From assembly GCA_965243175.1 (NCBI GenBank), contig OZ251532.1:2790001-2854000 (forward strand): a DNA stretch of 64,000 nt. Direction: 5' to 3'. Source of the stretch: VXYL01 sp965243175 (GTDB lineage Bacteria; Pseudomonadota; Gammaproteobacteria; Pseudomonadales; Azotimanducaceae). Of this stretch, positions 57,483 to 64,000 are shown piece after piece; positions within the stretch are counted from its first letter, which is position 1; each line of letters begins with the position of its first letter. The translations under genes and the position numbers were made by a program. The notes beneath the pieces were generated by a model. It had not been told where the DNA came from. It worked only from the letters and a program-made list of their open reading frames with translations, and did not search any database.

Positions 57483-58226
57483 GTGGTCATCGCACTGTTC
57501 GCAATCTGCCTGTATGCCAGCGCGGCCTTCGGGCAACCCGTTGGCGGCGTGCATCAGGTGGGCATTCCCGCGGCCGAGATGGATTTCGTGTCGGCTGCTC
57601 AAGGGAGCTCCCAATGGTGCTGGGCGGCAGCCATCCAGATGGTGCTCGGCTACCACGGCGTCGGCATTACGCAACAGCAGATAGTCGCCCGCAGCTATGG
57701 AACGGACTGGTGGGGCAATCTACCGGATTGGGGTGGAAGTTATGAAGTGATCACGAGGAACCTGAACAACTGGAACATCGACAACTATGGCCAGGAGTAC
57801 GCCGTAGGAGCGGTTCTCGGCTGGGGTGCGCCGTCAGCGGCGGTGATGATCGAGGAGCTGCGAAACGGGCGTCCCATGATCATCGGCTATCAGAGCAGCC
57901 CCGTGTCCGGCCACGCAGTGGTCTTGACCGCGGCAACCTTTTCGCAGACCGTCTATGGCCCTTTCATCCATTCAATCGTCGTCAGAGATCCGTGGCCAAC
58001 TCCGGTGAACATCCTCAACAGGGGAAGAGTTGAGTACGACGGGCCGTCACTCGCTTCGGTCATCCAGGCCCACTGGCGCATTTCGGTAGTGAGAGCCCGC
58101 CCACGACTTGGCCAAAGATTGCGAGAGCACGGAGTGGAACTCGCCACGTCGAACGTACACGCTTCGTTGTCTCCGACCGCCCGCACGAGCATGTTCAGTT
58201 TCCGGTCCGAGTTGCCAGCGTGGTAG
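57483..58226 (+). CDS. Secreted papain-like cysteine peptidase
   Basis: 247-aa protein. A hydrophobic export segment VIALFAICLYASAAFGQ is followed by the nucleophile region SSQWCWAAAIQMVLGYHG (about residues 43-60), SGHAVVLTAATFSQ (catalytic His, about 142) and VVRDPWPTPVN (acidic/Asn position, about 168). This is the papain-like fold of bacterial secreted C39/C70-like peptidases. The GTG start has no good ribosome-binding site. An ATG at 57461 would supply an ideal basic N-terminus (MRYRRFP) but is one base out of frame, so a frameshift near 57480 is possible. The C-terminal 40 residues after HWRISVV look unrelated and may be read-through past the original end. Confidence 0.78.
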   Translation: MVIALFAICLYASAAFGQPVGGVHQVGIPAAEMDFVSAAQGSSQWCWAAAIQMVLGYHGVGITQQQIVARSYGTDWWGNLPDWGGSYEVITRNLNNWNIDNYGQEYAVGAVLGWGAPSAAVMIEELRNGRPMIIGYQSSPVSGHAVVLTAATFSQTVYGPFIHSIVVRDPWPTPVNILNRGRVEYDGPSLASVIQAHWRISVVRARPRLGQRLREHGVELATSNVHASLSPTARTSMFSFRSELPAW

Positions 58227-59623
58227 GTTGGCGACCTCGGATGCAAAGGGCAGGCGACGTGGCGTATCGGACGTCCTCGCCCGCGCGAGCGGCCGGGCTG
58301 TGGCGGATCGTCGCGGCTCGGTCGGTCATCGTGCTTTCCGGCCTGCTGCTCCCGTGCGGTGTGGCCTTTGCGCAGCCGGCGACGATGGCCGTGCCGGACC
58401 CAGCCGCCCTGAACGCCGTGTTGGATCGCCAGGTGGCGAGGGGCTACGTGCCGTTCGTCTACGCTCGTTTGGAGGATCGCGAGGGCGGCGTCGTCTACGA
58501 ACACGCTGCCGTGAACCGCGAGTTGCTGCCGGAGGCGCGGATCGATGGGCGGACTTGGATTCGCATTTGGTCCATGAGCAAGATCGTCACCATCTCGGTG
58601 GTGATGGATCTGGTGGAGGAAGGCGTGCTGGCGCTGGACGATCCGGTGGCCGAATACCTCCCGGAGCTTGGTGGTCTGCAAGTGGCCGTTGCCGCCGATG
58701 GGAGCAGCCTGACCGAACTCGAACAGGACGCGAAAGCCGCCGCCTGCCCGTTGAAGTTCCGCCCGGTGCAGACGCCGATGACGGTGCTGCATTTGATCAA
58801 CCACCAAGCCGGGTTCTACTACGCCACAACCGGCATCCCCTGTTTGGACGAGGTGCTTGCCGCCAAGAATGTAGCCGTGGCGAAGAACACGCAGGACTTC
58901 ATCGGGCGACTGGCGCAGCTGCCGCTCATCGGGCAACCGGGCGCGACATACCACTACGGCCTCAACACCACGATTCTGGGCATGGTTGCGGAGCGGGCGA
59001 GCGGCAAGGGTCTCAAGGCGCTGGTGGCGGAACGCCTTGCCGGGCCGCTTGGCATCGAAGGCTTGCGCTACAGCTTGCCGCCGGGTGCTGAACTGCTGCC
59101 GCGCTTCAGCGGCCAAGATGGTGCTTTGCGGATGGCCCGGCCCGGCGAGTTGGACATCTTCGGCGCGGACGTGCCCGGCTATGCGCCGGAGAGCGCCTTG
59201 TATCTTGGCGGCGAAGGGATGCTGGCAACTGCCGATGGCTACGCGGATTTCCTGCGCATGCTGCTGCGCCACGGCTCGCTCGGCGAGCGCCGTTTTCTGC
59301 AACGCAGCAGCGTGGAAACGCTGTATGCGCCGCACACCCTCACGGACAGCCCGCACGGCCACAACGGCTTCAATCTGTGGGTGAGCGGCGAAGCGATGCG
59401 CGATGCTGGCGATGGCGACGCCGGATTGTGGATCGGCGGCGGCTACGAAGGCACGCACTTCTGGGTGGACCCGAAACGCCAATTCGTCGCCGTCGTTCTC
59501 ACTCAGGTGTTCCGGCCACCTGCTGGCGGGGCGGGTTGGCTCAGCACGTTCCGGGGCGAGCTCTACCGGCAGTTGGGTGCTGCGCCGAGCGCAGGATCAG
59601 GAAAAGGCGAGCGCACCGACTAA
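58220..59623 (+). CDS. Class C beta-lactamase-like serine hydrolase (secreted)
   Basis: 467-aa protein of the beta-lactamase/transpeptidase-like family. A signal segment SVIVLSGLLLPCGVAFAQ is followed by the SxxK motif IWSMSKIVTISVVMDLVEEG (Ser near residue 119) and YHYGLNTTILGMVAERASG (the Tyr-x-x region, about 251). GFNLWVSGEAM and GLWIGGGYEGTHFWVDP near the C-terminus occupy the KTG-box region. Most such enzymes are esterases or D-amino-acid peptidases rather than true beta-lactamases. GTG 58220 overlaps the peptidase gene by 7 nt; an ATG at 58241 is an alternative start. Confidence 0.88.
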   Translation: MVGWRPRMQRAGDVAYRTSSPARAAGLWRIVAARSVIVLSGLLLPCGVAFAQPATMAVPDPAALNAVLDRQVARGYVPFVYARLEDREGGVVYEHAAVNRELLPEARIDGRTWIRIWSMSKIVTISVVMDLVEEGVLALDDPVAEYLPELGGLQVAVAADGSSLTELEQDAKAAACPLKFRPVQTPMTVLHLINHQAGFYYATTGIPCLDEVLAAKNVAVAKNTQDFIGRLAQLPLIGQPGATYHYGLNTTILGMVAERASGKGLKALVAERLAGPLGIEGLRYSLPPGAELLPRFSGQDGALRMARPGELDIFGADVPGYAPESALYLGGEGMLATADGYADFLRMLLRHGSLGERRFLQRSSVETLYAPHTLTDSPHGHNGFNLWVSGEAMRDAGDGDAGLWIGGGYEGTHFWVDPKRQFVAVVLTQVFRPPAGGAGWLSTFRGELYRQLGAAPSAGSGKGERTD

Positions 59624-59641
59624 ACGAGCGCTGGCAACCTT

Positions 59642-60643
59642 TCAGCCGGTGTCAGGCGTTCGCCCGGCAAGCTGTGCTCGGCACAGAACAAGGTTGTCCT
59701 GGTTGAGGTTGTGCGACCAGATGAACTGCGCGTCGCCGAACAAGCCGGCGTAGTCGCGGTAGGCGCTCTGTCTTGTCACGGCGCTCGCTCGGTAGGTGGT
59801 CGCCGCTGGCCAATCGGAGTCGTCGAACTCCGGTGCCGCCCAGTCCTCGGGCACGGGCAGATGCATCGCTTGGCAACTTGCGGGATCACGTCGCGCGCAA
59901 GCCGGGCGTTCGGGGCAGGCGGAGGAGTCGGGCCCTGGCCGTACGCACGTCGCGTCATCCAATGGGCTGATGTAGAACGCCTTGCACTTCCAGCTGGCGT
60001 TCGTTTCCGTGCCGTCGTCGAAGCGGGCGATGAAGCCGCCGTCGCCTACTTTCCAGCTGTCGTACTCCATGCCCACGCCCGGATGCGTGCCCCAATCCAC
60101 CAGCTTCACGGCGAACGTGAGCGGCGGCGCGGCCTTGAAACGAACCACGGCCGAGTTGAACGGGACGAAGCCCACGGGATCGCGCGCAACGATGGCGCCG
60201 TTCACGTAGAGCTCGAAATAGTTGTCGGCGAAAAGGTAGCCGGTGGTGTCCTTGCCTTCGGGATCGATCACGACCGTTTGTAGGTCGTCATGATGGTCTG
60301 GGTTGTCGCCGGCGCCGTTGCAGGAATCGTAGAGGGCCGTGGGGTCGGGGCCTTCCGCAGGCACGGTGGGAACTTGCACTTGCGTACCGTCCTCCGCGGT
60401 GACGATGCCGCAGTGCGCTGCCACGAACCGGCGTGTCGAGCCCGGGCACTCGGCAGCGAGTTTTCCGCACGCGAAGGTCTCGGCGGCGACTCCCCGAGTG
60501 AGAAACGCACCCTCTATCGGCTCTGCGTTCGCCATGCTCGGCGGCGTCGAGCTGTCCGTGTCGCTGCAACCTGCCAGCAACGCTGCCGTCAACAACGCCG
60601 CCGTGCAGCAACGCGGCGCGGTTGAGAGTATGTTCGCAACCAT
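59642..60643 (-). CDS. Cysteine-rich lipoprotein of unknown function
   Basis: 333-aa exported protein with a lipobox (TAALLTAALLAGCSDTDSS; Cys at residue 25), so it should be lipid-anchored in the outer or inner membrane. The mature part is Cys-rich. It has ADNYFELYVNGAIVARDPVG and PEFDDSDWPAATTYRASA, the pattern of carbohydrate-binding jelly-roll domains (YFELYVNG...DDSDW), ending QFIWSHNLNQDNLVLCRA. Function unknown; it may bind a ligand or substrate at the cell surface. ATG 60643. It ends 18 bp from the convergent hydrolase gene. Confidence 0.78.
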   Translation of the reverse strand: MVANILSTAPRCCTAALLTAALLAGCSDTDSSTPPSMANAEPIEGAFLTRGVAAETFACGKLAAECPGSTRRFVAAHCGIVTAEDGTQVQVPTVPAEGPDPTALYDSCNGAGDNPDHHDDLQTVVIDPEGKDTTGYLFADNYFELYVNGAIVARDPVGFVPFNSAVVRFKAAPPLTFAVKLVDWGTHPGVGMEYDSWKVGDGGFIARFDDGTETNASWKCKAFYISPLDDATCVRPGPDSSACPERPACARRDPASCQAMHLPVPEDWAAPEFDDSDWPAATTYRASAVTRQSAYRDYAGLFGDAQFIWSHNLNQDNLVLCRAQLAGRTPDTG

Positions 60644-60689
60644 GCGACTACCTCGCTCAGATCGTCGTTCAAGTTGTACGCCCGCCCGC

Positions 60690-60884
60690 TCAGCTTCCGT
60701 CGTCCTCCCTGCCGCTCGCCTCCCTGGCCAGCCGCGCTCGATCGAGTTTCAATAGGATGCGTTCCTTTTCGGGATCGCGGGGCCGTCGGCCGGCAACGCG
60801 GCCCGGCGGTTCGCTCGCGAGGATCTTCGCCCAGCGTTCGCGCTTGCGGCGCTGGACTTCGCGCTGGAACTCGTCGTAGTTCAA
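60690..60884 (-). CDS. Small, highly charged protein
   Basis: 64-aa protein, LNYDEFQREVQRRKRERWAK at the start, then an Arg/Glu-rich helical tail (DPEKERILLKLDRARLAREA). TTG start overlaps the TGA of the nucleotidyltransferase gene (TTGA), giving a coupled pair. No family is recognised. It is probably all-helical and could bind nucleic acid or its neighbour. Confidence 0.6.
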   Translation of the reverse strand: MNYDEFQREVQRRKRERWAKILASEPPGRVAGRRPRDPEKERILLKLDRARLAREASGREDDGS

Positions 60885-61456
60885 GCCTGTTCCGCCTCCC
60901 TGCGGAGCTGTCGGGCGGCGTCCGCTTCTTCCGGCACATGGGCGACGCGGTCGAGAACGTAGCGCCAGTCGATGCGGTCGCTGTAGAGGAACGCGAGGCG
61001 GCGCGTCCAGCGCCCGTCTTCTTGGCTCTTCCAATGCACCCAGGTGCGCAGCCTGTCGATCAGCAGGTCCTCTATGCCGATCACGACTATCCGCATGCCG
61101 TCGATGTCCGTTTCGGTTCGCGGCGCGTCTTCGCCGGGCAGGCCAGCCGGTGCTGGCGCCTCGAACAGCAGATCGAGTTCTGCGTGGTGCCAGTAACGGC
61201 CCTCGCGCTCGAAACCCAAGGCCGCGAACGCCTCGTGTACTTCTTTGGAAGTGGTCATGGCGAGATCCACGTCCGCAGTCGCGTAGCCGCCCGCAGTGTA
61301 GAACTCGACGGCGGCGCCGCCGACGAGGATGGGTTCGATGCCGTATTTCGCCAACCGCTGGGTGAGCAATCCTAGCGCCAGCAGACGCCGACGACGCGGT
61401 TCCGACTCCGCCTTGAGGCGAGCAAGCGCCGACTCGTCTTCCACTGTCGCCGTCAC
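60881..61456 (-). CDS. AbiEii-like nucleotidyltransferase-fold protein
   Basis: 191-aa protein. EPILVGGAAVEFYTAGGYAT (about residues 38-57) followed by ADVDLAMTTSKEVHEAFAAL gives the GG...DxD nucleotidyltransferase core. Then come ELDLLFEAPAPAGLP and IVVIGIEDLLIDRLRTWVHW. This matches DUF6036/AbiEii-type proteins, which in toxin-antitoxin systems transfer nucleotides to tRNA or to a partner. I chose the GTG at 61456; it lies 16 bp after a small membrane-protein gene and overlaps the 64-aa gene downstream. Confidence 0.82.
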   Translation of the reverse strand: MTATVEDESALARLKAESEPRRRRLLALGLLTQRLAKYGIEPILVGGAAVEFYTAGGYATADVDLAMTTSKEVHEAFAALGFEREGRYWHHAELDLLFEAPAPAGLPGEDAPRTETDIDGMRIVVIGIEDLLIDRLRTWVHWKSQEDGRWTRRLAFLYSDRIDWRYVLDRVAHVPEEADAARQLRREAEQA

Positions 61457-61472
61457 GCTCTGCGCCTCGGTT

Positions 61473-61631
61473 TCAGTCCACGACGGCCGGGCACTCCCGC
61501 AGCAGTGCCGTACGGATCGCATCGTACAAGTCCGGCCCGTCGCTGAAGTCCCAGAACAGCAGCCAACAAATGAAGATCGCCGTGCCGATGCCGAACACCG
61601 GGCCGGACGTGACGTTGAGCCTGTCTGACAT
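61473..61631 (-). CDS. Small single-pass membrane protein
   Basis: 52-aa protein, MSDRLNVTSGPVFGIGTAIF, with one membrane segment (FGIGTAIFICWLLFWDF, residues 13-29) and an acidic tail (SDGPDLYDAIRTALLRECPA). No family is recognised. It is 16 bp upstream of the AbiEii-like gene and in the same direction, so probably the first gene of a three-gene operon. Confidence 0.6.
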   Translation of the reverse strand: MSDRLNVTSGPVFGIGTAIFICWLLFWDFSDGPDLYDAIRTALLRECPAVVD

Positions 61632-61740
61632 CTCGCACCTGCCAAATCCCAATCGCCGCCATTCTATCACTCGTGGATGGCGAGCCCGGATTCGATGCCC
61701 ATGCCTGCGGTCGAACCATGCACTCTGGGCGAGGTGCCGT

Positions 61741-63060
61741 TCACGTCCACACCGAGCGGAACACCATGCCCTCGATGTTGGCGTGGTTCTGCTCATGCTG
61801 GCGCTCGCGTAGGCCGAACTGGAGATGGAATCCAGACTTGCGGGCATCTTGCCATGCGGTTCTGGACCAGAGCCCTTCCGGCCATGCGAGCCAAGGCATG
61901 TGTCCGCGTTGTTCGACGGAATCGGCCAGCTGCGCGAGTTCCTCGCGAAGCGTGGTGCGTTTCGGCATGTCCTCGTGGCAGTGGCCGTGCGAGGCGACGA
62001 TCCAGCCGGCGGACTTCAGGTCGGCGATGTCCGCCGGGCTCAGCAGCCAAGCAGGATCGAACATCGGGGCGATGCCGATCTCGTCCAACGCCGCGTGTTG
62101 CGCGGCCTCCGGCAGCGCTTTCAGCTTGGTTCTGGTTGCGGCGCCGAACGCCGACGGGTCTTCCGGATCCAGTTCGCGGTCCGCGCAATGGTGGTAGAGC
62201 CGCTGCAACGGCAGAGGTCGCAACGGTTGCCGAAAATGGTTCTCGCCGACGAATAGAACGGGGCAGAGGCAGGGGAGCTTGTCGAATGCGCGGACGAGGC
62301 GCGTTGCGTCCCGCCAACCGTCGTCGAAGGTGACCAAGGCGACCGCTTCGGCATCGTGATCTTGATTCCAGCGTTCCACCTTGCCGTTCAGATCCTCGAG
62401 TCGCGGCACTAGATCGCGTTCGCCGATCGACATTCCGTAGCGCAGCTGGACGCGATGGTGCTTGTCCGGCGTTGCGCCGTATACGCGATGAATTGCGGGC
62501 GCTTCCAGAGGGTAGAAGCCCTGGTTCATGCGGTCCGCGAAAACGCCTTCCGGTCGCGTTCGCGTCGCCCACGCCAGAACTTCCTCCACGGTGTCGCAAC
62601 TTGCCACTACCGATTCGCCACGGCGGTGGTCCGGGGCGGTACCGGCCAGCGTCGCGCTCCAGCCGCCGGAACTTCGCAATGCCGCAATCGGCTTGCCCTC
62701 CTGCCAAGCAATTGCGATTTCGCTCAACGTGCCCGCGCCGCCCGACACGGCGACAACCAGATCGGCGGAGCGCACGACGAGATGGTTTCTCATCGAGCCG
62801 ACGTTAGTGCGCACGACGCTGGCCGGGTGCGGGTTGCGTTCCCAGGGGCGACCCCAGCCGGGTTCGATGTGGAGCAGCTGGGTGTTGGCGGCCGATTGGC
62901 TGTGTCCCCGGGCGACCGCGCGCATGATGCCGTCCATCCCGCCTGTCACCTGGTCGAAGCCTGCATCGGCCAGCTTGCGAGCCATTTGCTCGACATCGCG
63001 CCGCAGTTCGCCACTGATGGCGCCCGCCGCCCCGATGATTGCGATCACGTTCCTTCTCAT
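61741..63060 (-). CDS. SLOG-domain protein fused to a polysaccharide deacetylase
   Basis: 439-aa protein. Residues 1-170 form a Rossmann-like SLOG/LOG domain: VIAIIGAAGAISGELRRDVE, ADAGFDQVTGGMDGIMRAVA, RSADLVVAVSGGAGTLSEIA (the GGxGTxxE nucleotide-binding motif) and WQEGKPIAALRSSGGW. Residues about 220-439 form a NodB-like deacetylase: VALVTFDDGWRDATRLV (metal and catalytic Asp pair) and GWIVASHGHCHEDMPK (HxxxH-type metal site). SLOG domains bind nucleotides or ADP-ribose derivatives; deacetylases remove acetyl groups from sugars. It is cytosolic, with no signal peptide, and overlaps the glycosyltransferase stop (ATGA), suggesting a shared role in glycan building. Confidence 0.82.
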   Translation of the reverse strand: MRRNVIAIIGAAGAISGELRRDVEQMARKLADAGFDQVTGGMDGIMRAVARGHSQSAANTQLLHIEPGWGRPWERNPHPASVVRTNVGSMRNHLVVRSADLVVAVSGGAGTLSEIAIAWQEGKPIAALRSSGGWSATLAGTAPDHRRGESVVASCDTVEEVLAWATRTRPEGVFADRMNQGFYPLEAPAIHRVYGATPDKHHRVQLRYGMSIGERDLVPRLEDLNGKVERWNQDHDAEAVALVTFDDGWRDATRLVRAFDKLPCLCPVLFVGENHFRQPLRPLPLQRLYHHCADRELDPEDPSAFGAATRTKLKALPEAAQHAALDEIGIAPMFDPAWLLSPADIADLKSAGWIVASHGHCHEDMPKRTTLREELAQLADSVEQRGHMPWLAWPEGLWSRTAWQDARKSGFHLQFGLRERQHEQNHANIEGMVFRSVWT

Positions 63061-64000
63061 CGCTCCCTCCCTTTCGGAGACGCCGGTGCTTTGGCGACGA
63101 TGCGGGCGATCACCTCGTCGCGCAGCAACTTGCCATCGGCGTCCTTGCCGGTGCGGGAGGGTTCGTGCAGATAGAGGGGTTCGGCGATGTGTACGGGATT
63201 CCTTGCCATCTCGACGATTGGCAGCATGTAGGCCCAGTCGTTGGCAAGGTCGATGTATTCGCCGTCCAGCCGCAGCATGTCGTCCGGGATGGCGTCGAAC
63301 AGCCGCTTGCGGAAAGAGCGCAGGTGCTGCCAGACATTGCCGCCCCGATGTTCGCGCGGCTGGTCGAAACGCACTGGATAGTCGGCGGGTTTGTCGGTGC
63401 GCAGCATCGAACCTACCGTCACATCGGCGCCGCGCTCGTACTCGGAAGCCAGTCGCAACAGCACGTCGTCGCCGATCAGGGCGTCGTCCGCATCGAGGGT
63501 GACGATCACCGTATCCGGCTCGGCGCACATCAAGCGGATGGCGGTCACCATGTTGGCCAGCAAGCCTCGGCGGCGCCGGTTGCGAACGATCGTGCAACGC
63601 TGACGGAACTCGTGCCACGCGCTCTCGAAGTGTTCGGCGAACATCGGCGCCGATGCATCGTCGAACACCACTGCGCCCCACGGCTCGCCCTTCTGTCTGG
63701 CCAAGGATGCGACGCAGCGCCGCAAGCGCCCCGGCGGCACGTCGCGGCCCGAGACGACGAACACGAAGGGTTCGCGGCGGCGCGGCAGCATCCAATCGGC
63801 GATGGTTCCGGTCCACTCCGGTTCGCCCTTCTGAACCTCTGGGACAACGCCATGCTCGATGCGATCGAGCGCCGAGTACCAGGCGTCGGGATCGCGTTTG
63901 CGCACATTGGGCGGGTGCGTGTAGAAGGTGCGGTGGTCGCCGCCGCGAAGGGAACGGCCTTTGCCTTGTCGAATCGCGACGTCCAAGGATCGATGCCAGG
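63057..64000 (-). CDS. Glycosyltransferase family 2 protein (5' end beyond window)
   Basis: The frame is open to the window edge, giving at least 314 codons; a TTG at 63986 is the first start-like codon seen, but the gene may begin outside. The GT-A core is PFVFVVSGRDVPPGRLRRCV, ASLARQKGEPWGAVVFDDAS and TVIVTLDADDALIGDDVLLR, the last carrying the DxD metal/nucleotide-sugar motif. It is followed by acceptor-region segments (LDGEYIDLANDWAYMLPIVE). It transfers a sugar from a nucleotide donor, most likely to cell-surface glycan. It overlaps the SLOG-deacetylase start by 4 nt. Confidence 0.82.
   Translation of the reverse strand, partial: WHRSLDVAIRQGKGRSLRGGDHRTFYTHPPNVRKRDPDAWYSALDRIEHGVVPEVQKGEPEWTGTIADWMLPRRREPFVFVVSGRDVPPGRLRRCVASLARQKGEPWGAVVFDDASAPMFAEHFESAWHEFRQRCTIVRNRRRRGLLANMVTAIRLMCAEPDTVIVTLDADDALIGDDVLLRLASEYERGADVTVGSMLRTDKPADYPVRFDQPREHRGGNVWQHLRSFRKRLFDAIPDDMLRLDGEYIDLANDWAYMLPIVEMARNPVHIAEPLYLHEPSRTGKDADGKLLRDEVIARIVAKAPASPKGRER

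Noticed and set aside
58220..59623. True AmpC beta-lactamase and antibiotic resistance
   Set aside because: SxxK is present, but the remaining motifs are only loosely AmpC-like. The family is mostly esterases and peptidases, so a resistance claim is not supported.

Overview
The window is GC-rich, densely coded bacterial DNA, most like Pseudomonadota. MiaB, CaiB/BaiF CoA-transferases, crotonase and acyl-CoA dehydrogenase fusions and many GTG/TTG starts fit a gammaproteobacterium, but no rRNA or other phylogenetic marker is present. I saw no rRNA, tRNA or CRISPR array. The many defence, toxin-antitoxin and repeat-protein genes would suit a host-associated or densely populated niche; that is inference.

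Region 1 (1-9.9 kb) is metabolic: a partial miaB, a fused CoA-transferase, an unrecognised 354-aa protein, a DUF35/thiolase pair, a MATE exporter and an AAA-ATPase fused to a PD-(D/E)XK nuclease. Region 2 (9.9-23.2 kb) holds a giant secreted leucine-rich-repeat/fibronectin protein, a divergent crotonase plus double acyl-CoA dehydrogenase, a DUF3667 membrane protein, a broken DNA methyltransferase with a possible endonuclease remnant, a mazEF pair and a secreted tannase/feruloyl esterase-like enzyme.

Region 3 (23.3-57.4 kb) is a large defence island. A 1633-aa Eco57I-type methylase (29.4-34.3 kb) overlaps an AAA ATPase fused to a DUF4435-like nuclease. Upstream lies a truncated, frameshifted paralogue of the same methylase, and a complete SIR2-HerA module plus a KTSC protein lies between the two copies. 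Next come a uracil-DNA-glycosylase-like protein, an xre-immA-papain-peptidase operon whose immA is split by an IS630 element, several toxin-antitoxin modules (some decayed) and a GIY-YIG-like protein. Three helicases follow: a 2161-aa DUF1998 helicase with a Vsr-like tail, an SF1 helicase with a RelE-like N-terminus and a SNF2/RapA-like helicase. An endonuclease III-like glycosylase sits among them. Methylase, DUF1998 helicase and SNF2 helicase recall class 1 DISARM and Druantia, but the phospholipase-D subunit is missing and the gene set matches neither.

Region 4 (57.5-64 kb) returns to housekeeping and envelope genes: a secreted papain-like peptidase, a class C beta-lactamase-like hydrolase, a lipoprotein, a small operon with an AbiEii-like nucleotidyltransferase, a SLOG-polysaccharide deacetylase fusion and a glycosyltransferase running off the edge.

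How the island may work (inference): modification would mark self DNA, the helicases would act on unmodified invading DNA, and the nuclease, NADase and glycosylase modules would act as independent or layered effectors. The SIR2-HerA and ATPase/glycosylase stretches are visibly richer in AT than their flanks, which points to separate acquisitions.
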